30,503 nucleotides of DNA from Micavibrio sp. UBA1672 (GTDB lineage Bacteria; Pseudomonadota; Alphaproteobacteria; Micavibrionales; Micavibrionaceae), in NCBI GenBank assembly GCA_002320665.1, contig DCKO01000035.1:1-30503 (forward strand). The letters are read 5' to 3'. A program made the position numbers and the translations under genes. Below the pieces are notes generated by a model that worked only from the letters and a program-made list of their open reading frames with translations, was not told the DNA's origin and did no database searches. This document shows positions 14,315 through 24,191 of the stretch, piece by piece. Position 1 is the first letter of the stretch. Each line of letters begins with the position of its first letter.

Positions 14315-15940
14315 TTATTCCGTAACAGCTTCCTCTGCTGGTACTATTGTATCAGGCAACGCACAAAGTTTACCACTTACCTTTACGCCCTCAAGATAAT
14401 TTTGGCTATTGTTGATCCCTACAGAATATAAAAAGGAGTCACTTCTTTCACCCTTTAGAAGAAAAAAGAAATGATCCGCTTTTCCTTCATGCGGAGACTC
14501 AAATTTGAAAAGCTCTGTTTTTCTATCAGTTGTTTTCACTGAAATCGAAAAATCTTTTTTGATAGGACGCTCAAATCTCATTTCAAGATATGTATGCTCT
14601 GTTTTAATCTTTTGCTTTTCTATTTCACTTACCACTCTTAAGCGCTTGCCGGTAATAGGCTCTGGCCCGAATGTCAGAATTGGTTCCTTGCAAGACCCTA
14701 ATGCAGCTGGAGTAGCTCGCCTTAATGCCATTTCCATCCCGTAACCACCAAGGTTATAATAACTTGGTAATTCCCAGATCAAAAAAGCTGGTTGATTATT
14801 TTTATATACATCAGATTCAAGATATTGGATTACGGAGTCATCCATCCCCCCGCCAGAAAGTGCCGCATTATAGACATCAAGCGATAGTTCCTCTTTCAAA
14901 AACCCATCAAAATTCGAGTCAAATTCCCCGCGTTTACTATTACTTGTACCAATCAAAGTCACTGATGGATTAGAATCCCCGAATAAACCATCTTCCTTGT
15001 TTTTTTCTACAGGCGAAGTTTTATACACATAATCCCGCTCTGGATAAGGCACAAATCCGCATATCTCACGGGTTACTTTTCCATATAAACCATCATATGC
15101 GACAGCCCCCTTCTTCACAGTTTCAAAGGCCTGCTTATCAATATCACGCCAACGATCAGTGGCCTTAACAACACTAGAAACTTCCAGAGCCATAGCTTTA
15201 GAACCTTGTGTGTTCCAATGATGATCTGCCCAATTAAAATATTTATCACCATCAGATGCATAAGGAATAGACACAAGATTGACACCGAGCTTCTGGAATT
15301 CATCCAAAAGACCATAAAACTCAGTCCTGATCGAGGCCAAATCAATATCTTTTGATAATGGGTTATCTCTATCAATCTTGCTTTCTGCCATCACTGCACG
15401 CGGTGGAATATAGGCAATCACAAGCTCCGTACCTTTATGGCGTAAAACATCTGCAAAAATTCTATATAGCTCGGCTTTTTTTTCCCGAAACTTATAGACA
15501 GGTTCAAAATCCTGACGCGTTCTAAAAATCCAGTGATCATACCCCGGGACCATAAACATCTGGCTTTTATGCTTTTTATAGGATTTTTCTTCCATTAAAG
15601 CGCTACATTCAAGAATATTCCCGTAAGGTCCATTAAGATCAAAAAGAGCAATATCTTTTTCTGTTGGCATTACCGGAGCAACTGGCCAAGATGCATCTGT
15701 GATAATTTTTTCCTTTTTTTCTGCCTTAGCTACCGCAGATTTCTTATCATTCTTTTTTGCTTTTTTCTTTTCATTATCTTTTTTATCTAACTTGGAGTGT
15801 CTGTTATCTTTTTGTGGCACAGTATCCGTCACTGAATCATCGTTCAGCGCATCAAGATTAATAACCCCTTTATCTAAAGCCCAATAAGCTCCAACGCCTA
15901 CAAGGAATAAGATAATAATAGATAATAGTATTGTTCTCAT
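14315..15940 (-). CDS. AlgX-like alginate O-acetyltransferase, membrane-anchored paralogue 1
   Basis: A 541-residue SGNH-like protein with a C-terminal carbohydrate-binding-like region, homologous to AlgX, which acetylates alginate in the periplasm. Catalytic elements are intact: ADHHW (Asp239, His241) and IGTSNS (Ser333). DHWIFRTRQDFEP near 135-148 and WELPSYY match the AlgX core. Unlike Pseudomonas AlgX, the N-terminus is a hydrophobic anchor without an obvious cleavage site. A long lysine-rich linker follows (about 40-80, with KKKAKKNDKK), which could bind polyanionic polymer. The ATG at 15940 with TGAGG upstream is preferred over GTG at 15952. It follows algJ by about 57 bases. Only one of the three AlgX-like proteins here may do the orthodox job. 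Confidence 0.85.
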   Translation of the reverse strand: MRTILLSIIILFLVGVGAYWALDKGVINLDALNDDSVTDTVPQKDNRHSKLDKKDNEKKKAKKNDKKSAVAKAEKKEKIITDASWPVAPVMPTEKDIALFDLNGPYGNILECSALMEEKSYKKHKSQMFMVPGYDHWIFRTRQDFEPVYKFREKKAELYRIFADVLRHKGTELVIAYIPPRAVMAESKIDRDNPLSKDIDLASIRTEFYGLLDEFQKLGVNLVSIPYASDGDKYFNWADHHWNTQGSKAMALEVSSVVKATDRWRDIDKQAFETVKKGAVAYDGLYGKVTREICGFVPYPERDYVYKTSPVEKNKEDGLFGDSNPSVTLIGTSNSKRGEFDSNFDGFLKEELSLDVYNAALSGGGMDDSVIQYLESDVYKNNQPAFLIWELPSYYNLGGYGMEMALRRATPAALGSCKEPILTFGPEPITGKRLRVVSEIEKQKIKTEHTYLEMRFERPIKKDFSISVKTTDRKTELFKFESPHEGKADHFFFLLKGERSDSFLYSVGINNSQNYLEGVKVSGKLCALPDTIVPAEEAVTE

Positions 15941-15997
15941 TTTGAACCTCACAAAAAGTTACGTTCAAATAACATGATAATAAAATAGAGCAAGTAA

Positions 15998-17074
15998 TTA
16001 TTTTGCTGAGTTTGACTGATCTACTACCACATAGCGTTCTGGAATTTCCCAGATCACAACAGATGGGGCTGAGTTTTCCCACGCTTTACCACCCAGATAT
16101 GTTTTCATCACAGCAAAAGGGCCAAGCCCTTCATCTGCTGCGTTAAAAATATCAATCTGAAGTTTATCTTTTAAGAAGTCTACAAAATGCCATTTAGGGT
16201 TTGCACTGTAACTTGTTCCCACTAAAGTTACAGGTGGCACATCATCGCCAAATAGCCCCAAAGAATCCTGATCACCTTCGGCATCTTCTATTTTTTCTTC
16301 AGTTACATAAACAGATATTTCATCAGATTTTATCTCGTTATTGCGTACTCCAGGCAAATAACGAAGCAAATCACCTTCATGCTCTGTCATATCTTTTAAC
16401 TCAGTCTCGTAAATTTTTTCAGTTAATCCCTTTGACTTATCAAACCCTTCAGAAACCAGCTCGGCGGCATATTCCGCGCCTTCAGGTGTCCAGTGTGTAT
16501 CACTGCGCAAGAACAAAGCATCACGATTCTTATGTTCTTTCATACCTTCAAGGAGCCCTGTAACCATAATGCCATTTTTTTGCATAAAGCCTAATGTGTT
16601 TGAATATACGGATTCTCGACAAGATGTCATTCTATTCTTGCCCAAATAATCCTGATAAACACGAGCCTTTGCTGGGACAAGGACAACATATAAGCTCACT
16701 CCCTTGCTCTCTATGGTCTCTTTAACACTCTTCACATAATCCATATTTTCAGCCCAATGTGCTTCTGCACCTCTCAGGCAAGAAAATTCCTCATCTGTAA
16801 ACAGCCAGCCATCATCACCAACAATAACGCCCCTGCGTCCCTGACCAAAAAGCGCATATTGGATTTGCCCCCACAAATTCCGGCTAGGCTCAAATACCGG
16901 CAAGGATTCATTTAGAGATTTTTCGAATTCAGGTGTCCATGTCCCAACCATAATGGTTTCACGTGTTGGGTTTTCTACATTATTCCAAGCTGTTGGCAAA
17001 TAAAACAAAGCCATAGACAAAGATAGAGCCAAAAAAGCTATAAATAATATGCCACTCAGTTTAATCTTTTGCAT
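15998..17074 (-). CDS. algJ: AlgJ, alginate O-acetylation protein
   Basis: A 358-residue periplasmic protein with an uncleaved N-terminal membrane anchor (about 7-25). It is an SGNH-like acetyl-transfer intermediate working with AlgI, AlgF and AlgX. Signature elements: GDDGWLFTDEEF near 86-97, SDTHWTPEGAEYAA with Asp192 and His194, and VGTSYSANPKWHF with Ser288. These positions agree closely with Pseudomonas AlgJ. It lacks the C-terminal binding domain of AlgX, which separates the two families. It starts 13 bases after algG ends, so both belong to one transcript. Confidence 0.9.
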   Translation of the reverse strand: MQKIKLSGILFIAFLALSLSMALFYLPTAWNNVENPTRETIMVGTWTPEFEKSLNESLPVFEPSRNLWGQIQYALFGQGRRGVIVGDDGWLFTDEEFSCLRGAEAHWAENMDYVKSVKETIESKGVSLYVVLVPAKARVYQDYLGKNRMTSCRESVYSNTLGFMQKNGIMVTGLLEGMKEHKNRDALFLRSDTHWTPEGAEYAAELVSEGFDKSKGLTEKIYETELKDMTEHEGDLLRYLPGVRNNEIKSDEISVYVTEEKIEDAEGDQDSLGLFGDDVPPVTLVGTSYSANPKWHFVDFLKDKLQIDIFNAADEGLGPFAVMKTYLGGKAWENSAPSVVIWEIPERYVVVDQSNSAK

Positions 17075-17087
17075 GATGTGCTCGCTT

Positions 17088-18686
17088 CTAATGCCCTTTG
17101 TGATGTTCTTTTTTTACAGGCGGCTTGGCATCAGGAAACCAAGGGCTTTGCACCTTAATCAACACATCTTCTTTTTCCAGATTCTGAAGCACAATATCTT
17201 TATCATACGTAACATTATTCGGAAAAATATGTGTACCAGTCCATAATTTGATATTAGATAAGCCCAAAAGCTCGGCATCGGTAATCTTAAAAGCAGCAGC
17301 CCCACTCGCACGAATTTTTGCACCTCTGACCGTAACACCCGCCTTCTGAGTATAAGGGTCTAAATCAAAATCACGCGTTTCCTGACCATCAATATTAGCC
17401 GTATAAACCTCAATTGATGTACCGCCATTACCATATATTTCATCATTATACATACGTATGTCCCAGCTATTACGGATACGAAGGCCATTTTTTTTATTAT
17501 AACGGAAAATATTCCCCCATGTGATGTTGTTTTCACTCTCAAAAAACGTCAAGCCATCTTGATCATTATGCTCTGCCAAATTATTAGCAATCACATTATT
17601 TACACTTGTCCGGTCAATCATAAAACCGGAACCCACATTATGATGAGAATAATTATCAAATATCCAACCATCATTCACTTCACGGGAAACAATAATACCG
17701 TGCTTCTTCTTTGTGCCATACGCCTCATTTTTGGCAATAATCAAACGCTTCGATCGGTCATGCGGGTCAATGCCATACACAATATTATCTATATACGTAT
17801 TCCCGATAATCGCGACATCCTCTGCTTCATAGGAATAAAACCCGTAAAAGAAGTCATAAAATTTATTATTCAGCACCCAACCAGTAGCAGGCGGCATATT
17901 CGGATCAACTTTCAAACATGGTGTGCACGCCGAGTAACTAATTCCGTATGACTTTCCACCGGAATACCCCATAGAATAAAATTCGCTTTCAGCCAAATAA
18001 AGACCACCGCCCCCCCAAGTGGTAATAAAAGGACGGTACTTATATTTTTCAGTTTTATAATGCTCAAGATCAAATAAGGATGCTTCATTTTTTTCTTCAT
18101 CCCAAGCATAAACCTTGGTACGCAGAATAAACATATCACCCGCATTGAGTAGAAACGCATTAGCTTGCTCGGATACTTTGAGCTTATCAACATCAATGCC
18201 TGCAATAGTTAAAGATGCACCTCTTAACACAAGAATCGGCATACGAAGTAAGTATTCATTTCCCTGTTTTTCAAGTATTTTACCTTGGGGATCCATAGCA
18301 TGAACGGCCTCGTAAAAAGTCCTCCAGTCATAATGACCGGACTTTACAACCAAAGCACGCGGGCTAATCTGACGCTGGATAAGTCGAAGCTTCTGTGGAG
18401 CTTCACCTTCCAAAAATTTACGCAGTTCAGGATAATATTTCATTTTATCAATATAGATTTTACCAGGCTGAACTGCTGGAACGATTTTCAACAAATTTTC
18501 GTAAGTAAAACCACTAAGATCAGGCAAGTATGGCTTTTCAACGGGCTCGTCCCACTCTGTCAATTCAATAGACAAAGTTTGCCCATCCAAAGACACACTA
18601 CTAGGTAAAAAATCTCCAAGATACCAGTACAAAAAACCAAGACACAATACAGCAACAACGACAATTGTCTTGCCATTTTCAGCCAT
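17088..18686 (-). CDS. algG: AlgG, periplasmic mannuronan C5-epimerase
   Basis: Converts mannuronate to guluronate in the nascent polymer and helps protect it during passage through the periplasm. The product is 532 residues with an N-terminal membrane segment (GKTIVVVAVLCLGFLYWYLG) and a right-handed beta-helix made of repeated NNxxxxN strands. The catalytic motif YGIDPHDRSKRL is intact (DPHD 307-310), followed by HGIIVSREVNDGWIFDN. The frame extends to ATG 18737, overlapping the upstream gene by 25 bases. The ATG at 18686 is preferred because AAAGGGG lies just upstream and the extra 17 residues are charged and precede the membrane segment. The intact motif contrasts with the altered one in the secreted epimerase homologue. 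Confidence 0.92.
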   Translation of the reverse strand: MAENGKTIVVVAVLCLGFLYWYLGDFLPSSVSLDGQTLSIELTEWDEPVEKPYLPDLSGFTYENLLKIVPAVQPGKIYIDKMKYYPELRKFLEGEAPQKLRLIQRQISPRALVVKSGHYDWRTFYEAVHAMDPQGKILEKQGNEYLLRMPILVLRGASLTIAGIDVDKLKVSEQANAFLLNAGDMFILRTKVYAWDEEKNEASLFDLEHYKTEKYKYRPFITTWGGGGLYLAESEFYSMGYSGGKSYGISYSACTPCLKVDPNMPPATGWVLNNKFYDFFYGFYSYEAEDVAIIGNTYIDNIVYGIDPHDRSKRLIIAKNEAYGTKKKHGIIVSREVNDGWIFDNYSHHNVGSGFMIDRTSVNNVIANNLAEHNDQDGLTFFESENNITWGNIFRYNKKNGLRIRNSWDIRMYNDEIYGNGGTSIEVYTANIDGQETRDFDLDPYTQKAGVTVRGAKIRASGAAAFKITDAELLGLSNIKLWTGTHIFPNNVTYDKDIVLQNLEKEDVLIKVQSPWFPDAKPPVKKEHHKGH

Positions 18687-18712
18687 AATACCCCTTTGCT
18701 TTTTGGGCTGGT

Positions 18713-20302
18713 CTATATACCGTCTTTCCTCTTGCATATATTTGCCTTGATTGTTCCTTGTGGCTTATTTGTTTCTATCTGGAGCATAATCAGCTCACCT
18801 TCTTCTTTAGGGTCAAACTCCCAAAAATAACGCCCATTATTCTCGGCGCGGCGGGATCTTGATACATCGACTTCCTCTGCATTTCCTGTTGAAAACAGCA
18901 TTCCAATATTAACCAAACGGTTTTCTGGATTTTTCACCTCTATCATAAGATAGCTATCTTTTGCCTTAATATGCTTGTCTTCAAGGTCCTCGAAGACAAG
19001 AACCTCATGCATCAGGCTTTCTCTTAAAGCTGCATTACGTTTTTTAGCGCGGCGAAGCTCGCTTGCTTGTTCCTCTGTAAATTGTGTCAGGTCAATAAGG
19101 TCATCTTTAATACGCTCAAAATCCTGATCAATTACATATTGAGGCACATCAATTGTAATCTCTTTAGTGGCAAGAACGTCATCACCTGTACACGGTCCCT
19201 CTAAAGCCGGAACCATCTGACGGAACCCCACATAATCATCAAAATTATGGTGAGATAAAAATTCCCAAATCAATATCTTCGGGGGATGTTCATGAAATTC
19301 ATCAGTCGAATAAAACAAAAGAGACGAACCAGAAAACGCACCAGCAGAAACAGCACGGTTACGGATATCGGCCTTAAGCTCCTGCTTTAGTGATCCTACA
19401 AAGTTAAAATCTTCTTCATGCGCCGTGTTACTCGTACCGACAATCGCAACATCTGGATAAGTTACATCGCCAAAAAGACTAGCCTCAGATATATCCTCAC
19501 TCAAAGACGTTGTTGCCCACATCGGCCGACGTTCCGGCGGGATCGTAACACCACAAACAGCTTCAACGAATTCATCAAACTCGCCTTTTTCACTCTCCAG
19601 CCACCATGTAATCTCGACTGAAAACTCTTCACGAGCCAAAGTGTCATAGACAGGGTTTTTCTCAACCATCTCCTTGACCTTCTTTGCCGTCCACTGAGAA
19701 CCTTCTCGGCGCCAGTGAGGGTCACCCTTAAAGAAATAAACAAGGTCATCTGGCGGGTCAGACAGATCAGGGGCATGAATACCAGCATCATTCAAACGTT
19801 TGATCAATGCCTTATAATTCGCTTTCGCAACAGCCGGATCATACCCTTCCGGCATAGTCTCGGGATCAATATACTCACTCTCGACAATCGCTCTGGAAGG
19901 TTGAAGCACCACATAAAGACTAACACCTTTAGCCTTCAGCCCCTCATTAACACGCACCATATAATTGAAAGTCTCTTCCGGCATCGTAAAATCAGTTCTA
20001 AAATCCGCCGAGCGATAAAGCCATCCATCTTTACCCGAACGTATATGTTTTAGGATTCTACGATCACCCCGATATTGCGTATCATCCCAAAGAGTCTGCT
20101 GACATGCCGTCAAATCCGGATAATCCATTGGCGTAACATCATTAGTCACACCTTCCTCGTTTTTAAACCCAGGACGCGCGAGTTGCTGAGCATCTTGTGC
20201 CTGCACCTCGATTGCAAGCGATACAAAAATAAAAGACACAGTAAAGACGCGCAAAAGCACGCCTTTTATAAATTTATAATTTTTATGATGTATCTCAGTC
20301 AT
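18713..20302 (-). CDS. AlgX-like alginate O-acetyltransferase, paralogue 2
   Basis: A 529-residue periplasmic AlgX homologue with a cleavable signal peptide (likely cut after VQA, residue 35). The SGNH-like core has GKDGWLYRSADFRTDF near 90-105, GDPHWRREGS with Asp194 and His196, and IVGTSNTAHEEDFNF with Ser291. The KILIWEFLSHHNFDDY segment strongly resembles Pseudomonas AlgX (KILIWEFATHYDM). The C-terminal binding region carries a highly charged, probably helical insertion at about 390-440 that shorter AlgX proteins lack. Its ATG directly abuts the stop of algF (TAAATG), so translation is coupled. By operon position between algF and algG it is a good candidate for the main AlgX. Confidence 0.87.
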   Translation of the reverse strand: MTEIHHKNYKFIKGVLLRVFTVSFIFVSLAIEVQAQDAQQLARPGFKNEEGVTNDVTPMDYPDLTACQQTLWDDTQYRGDRRILKHIRSGKDGWLYRSADFRTDFTMPEETFNYMVRVNEGLKAKGVSLYVVLQPSRAIVESEYIDPETMPEGYDPAVAKANYKALIKRLNDAGIHAPDLSDPPDDLVYFFKGDPHWRREGSQWTAKKVKEMVEKNPVYDTLAREEFSVEITWWLESEKGEFDEFVEAVCGVTIPPERRPMWATTSLSEDISEASLFGDVTYPDVAIVGTSNTAHEEDFNFVGSLKQELKADIRNRAVSAGAFSGSSLLFYSTDEFHEHPPKILIWEFLSHHNFDDYVGFRQMVPALEGPCTGDDVLATKEITIDVPQYVIDQDFERIKDDLIDLTQFTEEQASELRRAKKRNAALRESLMHEVLVFEDLEDKHIKAKDSYLMIEVKNPENRLVNIGMLFSTGNAEEVDVSRSRRAENNGRYFWEFDPKEEGELIMLQIETNKPQGTIKANICKRKDGI

Positions 20303-20959
20303 TTATTCTGTTGATATCCGTGCACGGTCATAATTTGCAACTGTGCCATATTCCTCATCTTCAGCAACAGAAATAATATAGCTCTCACCACGCTCTAACG
20401 GCCAGTCAGTCAAATCAACATATTTCTCATCACCTTTAAAGATCGCAAATGACACTTTAATAGGATTAATCTCGATCACAGAAAATGAATCCGCCGCAAT
20501 AGGGCCAAGGACTTTCACTTTACCATCCGCAGTCTTGAGAGAGATATCTTCATAATCTGTAAGATTGTGAACAATCATCTGTGCCTTAAGTTCATTTTCA
20601 ACTTCTGGCACTTCCACCATCGTCAATTTACCATCCTTAAGGATCACTGTGTAATACTTTCCAGCTTCTGTATCAAACTCGGCCTTACCATCACCAAGCT
20701 CAATTTTAACCTTACCACTAGCAGCAACACCATAAGGTTTAATCCCGCCGAATTTCACACCATCACGTTTGCGACCATTTACAATCGGTGGCACTTCGGA
20801 TTCACCATCTTCCGCATGAATAAAACGGATAAACGCTGAATTTTCAGGTGGCACCTCATCATATAATCCTTCATCTTCTGAAGCAAAAACCACAGACGAC
20901 GTCATCATTAAAACCAGAAAAACTGGTAAAAAATAAATACGTAAAAATTTTGCAAACAT
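20303..20959 (-). CDS. algF: AlgF, alginate O-acetylation accessory protein
   Basis: A 218-residue periplasmic protein required for alginate acetylation, thought to pass or coordinate acetyl transfer among AlgI, AlgJ and AlgX. A signal peptide ends near VFA-SEDEG. The mature start GLYDEVPPENSAFIRFIHA matches the AlgF pattern (LYDPVAPxGSAFVR). Two beta-rich repeats follow, containing AGKYYTVILKDGKLTMV and GESYIISVAEDE. AAGAAGGG lies at good spacing before the ATG at 20959. It is directly upstream of, and abuts, the AlgX paralogue 2 gene. Confidence 0.88.
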   Translation of the reverse strand: MFAKFLRIYFLPVFLVLMMTSSVVFASEDEGLYDEVPPENSAFIRFIHAEDGESEVPPIVNGRKRDGVKFGGIKPYGVAASGKVKIELGDGKAEFDTEAGKYYTVILKDGKLTMVEVPEVENELKAQMIVHNLTDYEDISLKTADGKVKVLGPIAADSFSVIEINPIKVSFAIFKGDEKYVDLTDWPLERGESYIISVAEDEEYGTVANYDRARISTE

Positions 20960-21026
20960 ATCTAAACCCTTCTTTAAAAAAGTTTTTTAATACACAAATA
21001 GCTTGGCTATCTGGAATTACGGCCTA

Positions 21027-21056
21027 TGTATAAAAGAAACATAGAACAAAACGCAA
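21027..21056 (-). promoter_or_regulatory. Candidate internal promoter ahead of algF
   Basis: In the 144-base gap between algC and algF, minus-strand TTGCGT (21051-21056) and TATACA (21027-21032) are separated by 18 bases, about 65 bases before the algF start. A 6-bp inverted repeat (21024-21029 with 21039-21044) overlaps it. It could let the acetylation genes be transcribed separately from the polymer genes upstream. This is a weak by-eye prediction. Confidence 0.3.
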
Positions 21057-21103
21057 CTTTTTTTTATAAAAATTTAAGTATATCCGGTGGTTAATCGGTT
21101 TAC

Positions 21104-22606
21104 TTAAGCCGCACTCTTGAGCTTTTGGTCATATTCCCCCACCTCAGAATAGCTAGATAATATGCCGTCAATCTCGTTAAAGATACCAGTCATATTAGCT
21201 TCCGAAACCGGACTTTCAACAACGACAACCAAAGATGGCTTGTTGGAAGAAGCTCTCACTAACCCCCAAGTGCCGTCTTCAAGTGTAATACGAATACCAT
21301 TAACCGTAACAATATCCGTAATCTTCTGCCCCATAAAGCTTTCGCCTTTATCATAAAGCCCTTGGAAATGTTCTGTGATACGCTCAACCACATCATACTT
21401 CACCTCATCACCGCAATATGGTGACATTGTCGGAGAACTCCAAGTCTTTGGCAAGTCATTCTTAAGGTCTTCCATAGTCTTATTAGCCTGACGATCCAGC
21501 ATCTGACAAATCAGGATAGCTGTCAGAATACCATCATCATAACCGCGACCAATTGGTGCATTTAAGAAAAAGTGTCCACTTTTTTCAAAACCCGCGAGAG
21601 CATTAAGCTCATTCACACGGCGTTTAATATAGGAATGCCCAGTCTTCCAGTAATCAGTCGTAACACCTAATTCCTGCAATTCAGGGTCACTGTGATAAAG
21701 ACCAGTAGATTTCACATCGACCACAAAAGTCGGCTTGTCATAGACTTTACCCAAATCACGAGCCAGCATCACACCAATCTTATCAGCAAAAATCTCGTCA
21801 CCAGTATTATCAACCACGCCACAACGATCACCATCACCATCAAACGCAAAACCAACATCTGCACCAACTTCCTTAACCTTCGCACTCATCGCATGAAGCA
21901 TTTCCATGTCCTCAGGATTAGGATTATAACGCGGGAATGTATAATCAAGATCACAATCCATTGGAATAACTTCAATGCCAATAGCTTCCAGTGCCTCTGG
22001 CGCATAAGCCCCGGCAGTACCATTACCACAAGCAACAACTGCCTTGATCTTGCGCTCGATCTTGACACCCTTGGTCACATCAGCCAAATAGCGCTGTTTC
22101 ATATCATCAACATAAGCATACGAGCCGCCAGCCTTATATTCCAAGTCACCGGATAAAACCATCTCCTTAAGCTTACCCATAAGCTCTGGACCAAAAGTCA
22201 GCGGACGCTCCATACCCATTTTAACGCCTGTCCAGCCATTTTCATTATGACTAGCTGTCACCATAGCAACGCCAGCACAATCAAGCTCGAATTGAGAAAA
22301 ATAGGCCACAGGAGAAAGCGCAAGACCAATATCTTTCACATGCGCTCCAGCAGACATAAGACCGATAATCAAAGCCTGCTTAATTGAGGCACTGTAAGAG
22401 CGGTAATCATGTCCAACTGCAATTTCAGGTTTTTTGCCTTCGCGTTGCATCAACGTGGCAATACCAGCACCAAGTTGCTGCACACCTCTTAAATTTAATT
22501 GTTCCGGGAAAAGCCAGCGCGCATCATATTCTCTAAAACCACTTGGCGCCACCAAAATCTCGCGTTCAAAAGCTTCACTGTTGGGCTTGATTTCTTTTTC
22601 GCTCAT
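21104..22606 (-). CDS. algC: AlgC, phosphomannomutase/phosphoglucomutase
   Basis: A cytoplasmic enzyme interconverting mannose-6-phosphate and mannose-1-phosphate, the second step towards GDP-mannose. The 500-residue product has the four-domain alpha-D-phosphohexomutase pattern: phosphoserine loop VTASHNENGWTGVKMG with Ser119, metal site FDGDGDR at about 255-261, sugar-binding FEKSGHFFLNAPIGRGYDDG, and phosphate site RASSNKPSLVVVVE. Length is slightly above Pseudomonas AlgC (463). In Pseudomonas algC lies away from the alginate operon; here it sits between the algE porin and algF genes, suggesting a dedicated copy. Confidence 0.93.
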   Translation of the reverse strand: MSEKEIKPNSEAFEREILVAPSGFREYDARWLFPEQLNLRGVQQLGAGIATLMQREGKKPEIAVGHDYRSYSASIKQALIIGLMSAGAHVKDIGLALSPVAYFSQFELDCAGVAMVTASHNENGWTGVKMGMERPLTFGPELMGKLKEMVLSGDLEYKAGGSYAYVDDMKQRYLADVTKGVKIERKIKAVVACGNGTAGAYAPEALEAIGIEVIPMDCDLDYTFPRYNPNPEDMEMLHAMSAKVKEVGADVGFAFDGDGDRCGVVDNTGDEIFADKIGVMLARDLGKVYDKPTFVVDVKSTGLYHSDPELQELGVTTDYWKTGHSYIKRRVNELNALAGFEKSGHFFLNAPIGRGYDDGILTAILICQMLDRQANKTMEDLKNDLPKTWSSPTMSPYCGDEVKYDVVERITEHFQGLYDKGESFMGQKITDIVTVNGIRITLEDGTWGLVRASSNKPSLVVVVESPVSEANMTGIFNEIDGILSSYSEVGEYDQKLKSAA

Positions 22607-22702
22607 TATTCTCTCATCTCCGTGTCAGTTATTTTTTGTGATTTATTACATAGAACAAATCTCTAAAAAAATCAGCAAAAATATCTGTTTAAGTTGAAAA
22701 AA

Positions 22703-24142
22703 TTAAAAACGGAAGCGAAATTCCATCTGTCCGCGATAGGCAGTTTCGCCCTCTCCTGCGCCGAAAGCATCACCACCAGTAAACATACCAAGTGTTGTTT
22801 TAAAGCCTATTCGGTCAAATGGCGACTTTTTCAATGCCTCAAACTCCTCTTGAAGGTCAACATTCAAAACAACATCTACACCGTGCCCAAGATCACGATC
22901 AGTGCCATTAAGAGCCGCATCAATACCACTTGTCAAAAGTGAGGTCGCATTCTCATCAAGAGAATAATAATGATAGAGTGTTGTAATATCTGACGCTTTG
23001 AACAAAGGCACGCCTAAACCTAATGTCGTAATATGAATGTTGGACAAATCCGGACGCAGAACCGATCCATAATTGTACATAGATCCAGAAGACACACCAA
23101 ATTTGCTGGTATTACCATCCAAACCTGTCTGCCTGAATGCATCATTATCATTATCCGCAGAATTTTCATCTCCTGACCCAAAAGCATAGCCAAGGATCAA
23201 GACAGGCTCCTGATAAACAGGCAGAGGAACTTCCAGACCAAGGTCAACCCCCCATCCGGAAACATCATTATTAGACACACCTGTTACAGTCCGCACCGCA
23301 TCATTCGGACCAGATGTTGTACTCTGGACATCCTCATCTCCTGTCAGATACATCAAATCAGCGCGGTAGGAAATCGGTTTATCTTCACTAAGAATATCGT
23401 TATAAACATTACCTTTCGTGCGAACACCCAACCACAATAGATCACCATCTTCTTCGTCACGGTCATTAGAGGATACCAGACTGCCAGTACCTTTCATGCC
23501 GGAATGATCTTCCTGATAGGCAAAACGTGCCTCAAGGAAATGCCCCAACGCATATTGCCACGACGTCTGCCCTAAAACACGGAACAAATCCTCATCATCG
23601 CGGTTAAACGCATCTCCGCTAGATCTATATTCAGTCAAATTCTCACCGATGGCCAACATACCACTAAATAATGTTGCATCATAACTAAGTGAAATCGCAT
23701 CAAAATCCCTATTCCACCAAACTGCATAATCTTCACGTATACGTTGACGTCCGATCTTGACACTTAGCGGAGCTATATTAAACAAATTATCATATTCAAT
23801 CCAGTAGCGGCGCAATTCAATATAATCATCACGCCCAGAAACCTCACCTGTATCACTGTCAACAGAGCCACCATCACCATTATTTTCAACTGCGCGGGCT
23901 TCACCAAAGACAGTGATCTGGTCAGTCAAATCTCCCTTAACACGAAATTTTGCTTCATAAGCTTGCGCATCACGCGTATCATTCGAACGTGTTCCCAAAT
24001 CATCATTCTCATCAACAGTAAACTGTGCCTTCAAATCAGTTGTAAAACTAAATTCAGGATCAGCATTAGCCGAAAAAGGGAAAGCCCCTACCAAAAAAGC
24101 AGAGCTCCCTAAAATCAAAGACAAAAAAGCAGAACGCTTCAT
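22703..24142 (-). CDS. algE: AlgE, outer-membrane alginate export porin
   Basis: A 479-residue outer-membrane beta-barrel that lets alginate leave the cell. A signal peptide ends near ANA (residue 27). The rest is amphipathic strands with aromatic girdles, such as DYIELRRYWIEYDNLFNIAPLSVKIGRQRIREDYAVWW. The protein ends in FRFRF, the terminal phenylalanine needed for barrel assembly. Length agrees with Pseudomonas AlgE (490, an 18-stranded barrel). It directly follows algK, as in the classical operon. The name should not be confused with the secreted AlgE-type epimerases. Confidence 0.9.
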   Translation of the reverse strand: MKRSAFLSLILGSSAFLVGAFPFSANADPEFSFTTDLKAQFTVDENDDLGTRSNDTRDAQAYEAKFRVKGDLTDQITVFGEARAVENNGDGGSVDSDTGEVSGRDDYIELRRYWIEYDNLFNIAPLSVKIGRQRIREDYAVWWNRDFDAISLSYDATLFSGMLAIGENLTEYRSSGDAFNRDDEDLFRVLGQTSWQYALGHFLEARFAYQEDHSGMKGTGSLVSSNDRDEEDGDLLWLGVRTKGNVYNDILSEDKPISYRADLMYLTGDEDVQSTTSGPNDAVRTVTGVSNNDVSGWGVDLGLEVPLPVYQEPVLILGYAFGSGDENSADNDNDAFRQTGLDGNTSKFGVSSGSMYNYGSVLRPDLSNIHITTLGLGVPLFKASDITTLYHYYSLDENATSLLTSGIDAALNGTDRDLGHGVDVVLNVDLQEEFEALKKSPFDRIGFKTTLGMFTGGDAFGAGEGETAYRGQMEFRFRF

Positions 24143-24191
24143 TATTTAAACCTTATTTTTTTGTATTTCAAAAAATACTCAAGTGGTGTAA

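Noticed and set aside
18687..18737. A longer N-terminus for AlgG
   Set aside because: Possible (AAGG before ATG 18737), but it overlaps the upstream gene and adds a charged stretch before the signal anchor; the ATG at 18686 has a better site.
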